This document shows positions 22,913 to 26,409 of a stretch of 26,409 nt of DNA, one piece after another (within the stretch, counting starts at the first letter, position 1; each line of letters opens with the position of its first letter). A program made the translations under genes and the position numbers. The stretch covers positions 1 through 26,409 of the forward strand of contig CAZIRF010000041.1 in NCBI GenBank assembly GCA_964541755.1. The letters are read 5' to 3'. The DNA comes from CAZIRF01 sp964541755. GTDB lineage: Bacteria > Spirochaetota > Spirochaetia > Treponematales > Breznakiellaceae. The notes beneath the pieces were generated by a model. The model did no database searches, was not told where the DNA came from, and saw only the letters and a list, made by a program, of their open reading frames with translations.

Positions 22913-22941
22913 ACTATACGAAAAATGCACGAAAATGGAAA
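22913..22941 (-). promoter_or_regulatory. Possible fprA promoter
   Basis: Minus strand: TTTCCA (22941-22936), 17-base spacer, TATAGT (22918-22913). The -10 is good and the -35 moderate. The dyad at 22867-22893 would lie in the early transcribed region, a position suited to repression. Confidence 0.35.
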
Positions 22942-22944
22942 GCG

Positions 22945-25152
22945 ATGGCCGATCATGACGCGCGTACCGAAACTGTCGTTCTCTTTGACGAGGCCCGAAA
23001 GGCCGTGTGGATGGATGTCTCCCTGTGCGGGGAGCTCCTCAATCTGGTCGAAATGGACGAGTCCGAAAGTCCCCCGCTGGAATTCCCCCTGGATCTGGGG
23101 CTTTTGAAGGCGCGCCTGTATCTCCATCAAGGGGACCTTGTCCGCTCGCAGGCCGAATCTACCCGGGTTCAGGCGCGTGCAGCAGAGGCTGTCCTTCCGC
23201 TCTACAGCGCGCGGGCCCTCCTGCTCTCTGCCGAGGCCGCCGCCGAAGGGGGCAATTGCCATCTTGCCATGGAGGGGCTCTTTCGTGCCCGCAGCCTCCT
23301 GAACTCCGCGCCTTCCGGTGAAGAGAGTGTAGCTCTGCCGGAAACGGCACTTGTCGAGGCGGAAGTCCTCCTGGGTATGGCGCTTTTGTTCCAGACGGCG
23401 GGGGATCACCGGGATGCCCTGCACCATTTTTCCCTCGCCGCCGATGCGCGCCGCGCCATCAGCCCACTCTCCTTTGCGAACGACCTCTTTTTTGCCCGAT
23501 TGATGACCGGCACCGGGCTCTCCTTTCTCGAACTGGGTGATGATCAGACGGCATTTTTCTGGCTCTCCCTTGCCAGGGGGGCTGCCCATGAGGTCTCCCG
23601 TATCGATGAAGTCCGTACGATGGCGGCTCTCGCGCGCATCCTGCGCCGCCAGGGCAAGAGGGAAGAGGCGATCAGCCTCCTTGAGGAGGCACAGGGGCTC
23701 TGCGAAAAACACGATTTTCCCCTCGCTGCAATCGACGTGCGGCTCGAACTGGCCACCCTGCTCCTCGAGGAGGACCGCGTCGACCGCACCCGTGAGGTCC
23801 TTGATTATTTGCTGGATACGGGAAGCCTCTCCGTTTCGCGTGCGCGGATAGCCCGAACCTACTTGCTGCGGGCCCTCTCTTTCGAGGTGGAAGGGGACCT
23901 GCGCGGGGCCCTTCGCGACTACAAGCGCTTCCACGACCTCGAGCTCTCCCTCTCCATGGACCGCATCACCCAGGTCTTCCTCGACGGTGAACGCCGCTTC
24001 GAGTATGAGCGCTACCGTCAGGAGGCCGAGCTCTATCGCCTGAGAAACGTTGAGCTCAAGGGCCAGCGTGAGCGGCTCGAAGGGGCAAACCGGCGCCTCT
24101 TCGCCGTCGCCGAGCTCGGAAGGCTCATTACCAGTTCGCTGGAAATGGAAAAGGTTGCCCAAACCGTCTACTCCCAGCTATCCGCCCTCTTGCCCGTCGA
24201 CGCCTTCAGCCTGTCCATAGTCGAGGAGGAGCGGAATGAACTCGACTATTGCTTCATTTTGGTCGGCGGTATCCGGCGGGATCGGGTCGTTATCCCCCTG
24301 GATTCCCGGGAAAGTTATGCTGCCAGTGCCTACCGCGAGAAGGAGGCCCTGCTTTTTCGCGACCTGCCCGCCAAACGCCTGGACAATGATCGCTTTGCCT
24401 ACGGCCTTGAAACTCACTCGGCCATATTCCTCCCGCTCTTTCTCGCCGGGCGCCTCGTTGCCGTGCTGGGGGTGCGCGCCATACCGGTAAACGCCTACAG
24501 CGACGAGGACCTGAATCTCCTTTCTTCGTTGGGGGCCTTCATCGCCGTCGCCGTCCACAATGCCCGCAACCACCGCGAGCTCATCGCCCTCAACCACACC
24601 CTCGAAGAGGACAAGGCCAAACTCGAGAAGATGGCCCGTAAAATTTCCAGTATCGCCAACCACGACGGGCTTACGGGCCTGCCAAACCGCCTTCTCCTGG
24701 GCGAGTTCATGAAGAAGGCCATTGCAGGGGCGGCCCGCTCCAAGGGCTCGCTCGCCCTCTTTTTCATGGATCTTGACGATTTCAAGCCCATTAACGACCG
24801 CTTTGGACACAGCGCCGGCGATCTTGCCCTCAAGGAAGTTGCCAAACGGCTTCAAGGCGCCTTCCGCGAGTCGGATATACTCGCCAGGGTGGGGGGCGAT
24901 GAATTTATCGCCGTCGCCTGCGGCCTTCAGGGGCGCGACGCTGCCGCCCTCATTGCCGACAAGCTCATAGGCCTTCTCACAGAACCCCTGGACATCGGTG
25001 CGCAGCAGGTGAGCTTGGGGGTTTCGGTGGGGATAAGCATGTACCCGGGGGACGGCAAGAAGGCCGATATACTTATCCAGCGTGCCGACGAGGCCATGTA
25101 CCGGGTCAAGAAGGCGAAGAAGAATGCCTGGCGATTCTGGCGCGAGGCATAA
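22945..25152 (+). CDS. Soluble TPR-GAF-GGDEF diguanylate cyclase
   Basis: 735 residues, no signal peptide or membrane segment. Residues about 50-345 are helical TPR-like repeats; 345-385 are a charged coiled coil; about 390-545 are a GAF domain (LGRLITSSLEMEKVAQTVYSQL ... FLPLFLAGRLVAVLGV ... LLSSLGAFIAVAVHNA). Residues 570-735 are a GGDEF domain with an intact GGDEF signature (650-654), the DLDDFKPINDRFGH substrate segment, and an inhibitory I-site RESD (641-644) five residues before it. It should make c-di-GMP from two GTP, with product feedback, under control of a GAF ligand or TPR-bound partner. Start ATG 22945 has GGAAAG upstream. The gene next to it encodes a CheY-like receiver, and the divergent gene is an oxygen/NO reductase, so redox input is possible but unproven. 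Confidence 0.93.
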   Translation: MADHDARTETVVLFDEARKAVWMDVSLCGELLNLVEMDESESPPLEFPLDLGLLKARLYLHQGDLVRSQAESTRVQARAAEAVLPLYSARALLLSAEAAAEGGNCHLAMEGLFRARSLLNSAPSGEESVALPETALVEAEVLLGMALLFQTAGDHRDALHHFSLAADARRAISPLSFANDLFFARLMTGTGLSFLELGDDQTAFFWLSLARGAAHEVSRIDEVRTMAALARILRRQGKREEAISLLEEAQGLCEKHDFPLAAIDVRLELATLLLEEDRVDRTREVLDYLLDTGSLSVSRARIARTYLLRALSFEVEGDLRGALRDYKRFHDLELSLSMDRITQVFLDGERRFEYERYRQEAELYRLRNVELKGQRERLEGANRRLFAVAELGRLITSSLEMEKVAQTVYSQLSALLPVDAFSLSIVEEERNELDYCFILVGGIRRDRVVIPLDSRESYAASAYREKEALLFRDLPAKRLDNDRFAYGLETHSAIFLPLFLAGRLVAVLGVRAIPVNAYSDEDLNLLSSLGAFIAVAVHNARNHRELIALNHTLEEDKAKLEKMARKISSIANHDGLTGLPNRLLLGEFMKKAIAGAARSKGSLALFFMDLDDFKPINDRFGHSAGDLALKEVAKRLQGAFRESDILARVGGDEFIAVACGLQGRDAAALIADKLIGLLTEPLDIGAQQVSLGVSVGISMYPGDGKKADILIQRADEAMYRVKKAKKNAWRFWREA

Positions 25153-25218
25153 GCCCCGGTAACAGGAACCGTGCAGTTACTCCTTCCATCACCAATCTTC
25201 CGTTTACCGGGTAAGGGG

Positions 25219-25253
25219 AAAAAAAAGAAGGCCCCCGGGGAGCCCTCTTTTTT
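25219..25253. terminator. Bidirectional terminator between the GGDEF gene and the receiver gene
   Basis: An imperfect GC-rich stem, GGCCCCC/GGGGAGCC, is flanked by an A-run (25219-25226) on the left and a T-run (25248-25253) on the right. Each strand therefore has a stem followed by U residues. Confidence 0.75.
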
Positions 25254-25280
25254 CAAACATACATTATTTCTTCGAAGAAA

Positions 25281-25718
25281 TCAGCGCTTGAGGACGCTCA
25301 AGACGCGCTCGAGGACCTTCTTGCGGTCCAAAGGCTTCACGATGTAGCTCTTTGCCCCGATCAACAGTGACTTTTTGACGACATCTTCCTTGCCCAAGGC
25401 GCTCACCATAATGACAGTGGCGGTTTTGTCGAACTCGAGGATCTTCTCCAGGGCCGAAACCCCGTCCATGACCGGCATCGTAATATCCATGGTGACCAGA
25501 TCGACATTCGGGAAAAGTTCTTTGTACTTTTCTATCCCCTGAACGCCGTCGGTTGCAGTGCCGACAACATCAAAACCCTCCGAAGAGAGAATCTGCCCCA
25601 ACTGTTTTGCAATGAACATTGAGTCATCGATGATGAGTACCCGATAGGGAGTCCCATCGGGCTTGCGGCCCTCCGGTTCCTTCTCGTTGATACTGGGCAT
25701 ATCGCTTTTGGCAATCAT
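25281..25718 (-). CDS. CheY-like single-domain response regulator
   Basis: 145 residues: a hydrophilic N-terminal extension of about 24 residues, then a complete receiver domain with acidic pair D31-D32, phosphoacceptor D78 (VTMDITMPVMDG), S106 in place of the switch Thr/Ser, and K128 (KPLD). There is no output domain, so it acts by protein contact, as CheY does at the flagellar motor or in a phosphorelay. Its cognate kinase is not in the window. AGGAGG lies before the ATG. It is divergent from the dus gene and convergent with the diguanylate cyclase. Confidence 0.95.
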   Translation of the reverse strand: MIAKSDMPSINEKEPEGRKPDGTPYRVLIIDDSMFIAKQLGQILSSEGFDVVGTATDGVQGIEKYKELFPNVDLVTMDITMPVMDGVSALEKILEFDKTATVIMVSALGKEDVVKKSLLIGAKSYIVKPLDRKKVLERVLSVLKR

Positions 25719-25738
25719 GCGGTATCCTCCTGACCTCC

Positions 25739-25767
25739 TTTATACTCCATGCCCCTTTAGAATTCAA
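25739..25767 (-). promoter_or_regulatory. Promoter of the CheY-like gene
   Basis: Minus strand: -35 TTGAAT (25767-25762), 17-base spacer, -10 TATAAA (25744-25739). Transcription would start near 25732, leaving a very short leader that still holds AGGAGG. Confidence 0.6.
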
Positions 25768-25793
25768 GCACAAAGCTTCGGCCCGTGAAAGTA

Positions 25794-25823
25794 CAGACAG
25801 AAAGCGCCATTCCGTACTATAAC
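25794..25823 (+). promoter_or_regulatory. Possible leaderless promoter of the dus gene
   Basis: CAGACA (25794-25799), 18-base spacer, -10 TATAAC (25818-25823), then seven bases to the ATG at 25831. No Shine-Dalgarno is present. The -10 is identical to that of the homocysteine module. Confidence 0.45.
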
Positions 25824-25830
25824 ACTGTCC

Positions 25831-26373
25831 ATGTCTGCCCTCTGGTCACTCGCCCCCATGGCCACTTTAAGCCATAGGGCCCTCCGCGAACTCATTCTGC
25901 ATTACGGCAGCGGTCCGGACCTCTTCTACACCGAAATGATAGGAGCCGCGGCCTACCTCAACGGCGGGCCCTTCGAGCGCTATTACGACGATGCGGGCCC
26001 CCTTCCCGAACGCGTGGTCTTCCAGCTCGTGGGGGACGACATCGACGAGATGAGCCGGGTTGCGTCGATTCTTTCGCGCAAGGACTGCGCCGGCATCGAC
26101 CTCAACATGGGCTGTTCTGCCCCGGAGATTATCCGCGCAGGCGGCGGCATGGCCTGGTTCAGGACGCCCGGGCGCGCCCAACGCCTCGTCTCCTCCGTGC
26201 GCGCGGTCACCGGTAAACGCCTTTCGGTCAAGCTGCGCGCCGGCTGGGAACGCGATGCCGATGCCCTCGTCTCATTCTGCCGCGGCCTCGTGGACGCCGG
26301 TGCGGATGCCCTTACCCTCCATGGGCGCCTTGCCACCCAGAAGTTCAAGGGCAAGTGTAGACTCTCATATTAA
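25831..26373 (+). pseudogene. tRNA-dihydrouridine synthase, truncated at a sequence junction near the window edge
   Basis: The first ~175 residues match the Dus family, FMN enzymes reducing uridine to dihydrouridine in tRNA: LAPMATLSHRALRELI (FMN barrel start), TEMIGA, VFQLVGDD, IDLNMGCSAPEI with catalytic C95, SVKLRAGW (K134, R136) and LTLHGRLATQKFKGK. The family then continues into an ADW segment and more than 130 further residues, but here the frame reads CRLSY and stops at 26371-26373. The change comes at about 26356, where the DNA becomes A+T-rich and starts TGTAGAC. Either an inserted element begins there or the assembly is chimeric at its end. The GCSAP in place of the common GCPxP near the catalytic Cys is a minor oddity. 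Confidence 0.8.
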
Positions 26374-26409
26374 ACTACATCAACCCTCGCACGAACAGAC
26401 AATCAAATT

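Noticed and set aside
1..26409. CRISPR array, tRNA, rRNA, prophage or complete insertion sequence
   Set aside because: No regularly spaced repeats, no cloverleaf candidates, and no transposase, integrase or phage genes were found; only the junction at 26356 hints at a mobile element.

Overview
The window is a GC-rich bacterial chromosome segment, probably from an anaerobic, motile, free-living spirochaete. That assignment is an inference from gene content: three chemoreceptors, a diguanylate cyclase, a CheY-like regulator, an A-type flavo-diiron protein, glucosyl-3-phosphoglycerate synthase, and the homocysteine-forming trio of anaerobes. No rRNA or tRNA gene was found to confirm it. TGA is used as a normal stop codon.

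Layout. Positions 49-5399 (minus strand) hold a tightly packed run: the homocysteine module (COG1900 protein, NIL/2[4Fe-4S] ferredoxin, UPF0280 protein), a degenerate uracil-DNA-glycosylase-like protein, PriA, and a small DtxR/MntR-type regulator with its own promoter. Positions 5745-12228 (plus strand) hold three methyl-accepting chemotaxis proteins; the middle one is broken by one in-frame TGA. Positions 12226-12560 are an unusual non-coding block of nested inverted repeats. Positions 12645-16640 centre on 3-phosphoglycerate: gpmI (minus) faces away from an operon of a catalytically degenerate M20 peptidase homologue plus gpgS (plus), with two good overlapping-region promoters between them. 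Positions 16723-21215 (minus) are carA-carB. Positions 21575-25152 are the flavo-diiron gene (minus) divergent from a TPR-GAF-GGDEF cyclase (plus). A CheY-like receiver (minus) is then divergent from a tRNA-dihydrouridine synthase gene (plus), whose coding sequence stops abruptly near the right edge of the window.

How the genes relate. The metabolic part covers anaerobic sulfur assimilation into homocysteine, lower glycolysis plus the first step of glucosylglycerate synthesis, carbamoyl phosphate supply for arginine and pyrimidines, and oxygen or NO scavenging. The sensory part covers chemotaxis and c-di-GMP signalling. The features most worth checking are: a set of apparently leaderless genes with -10 boxes placed 6-7 bases before ATG; the nonsense codon in the second receptor; the structured 12.2-12.56 kb intergenic element together with its dispersed 19-base repeat; two degenerate enzyme homologues (UDG-like, M20-like) that were kept inside operons; and the sudden sequence junction in the dus gene.
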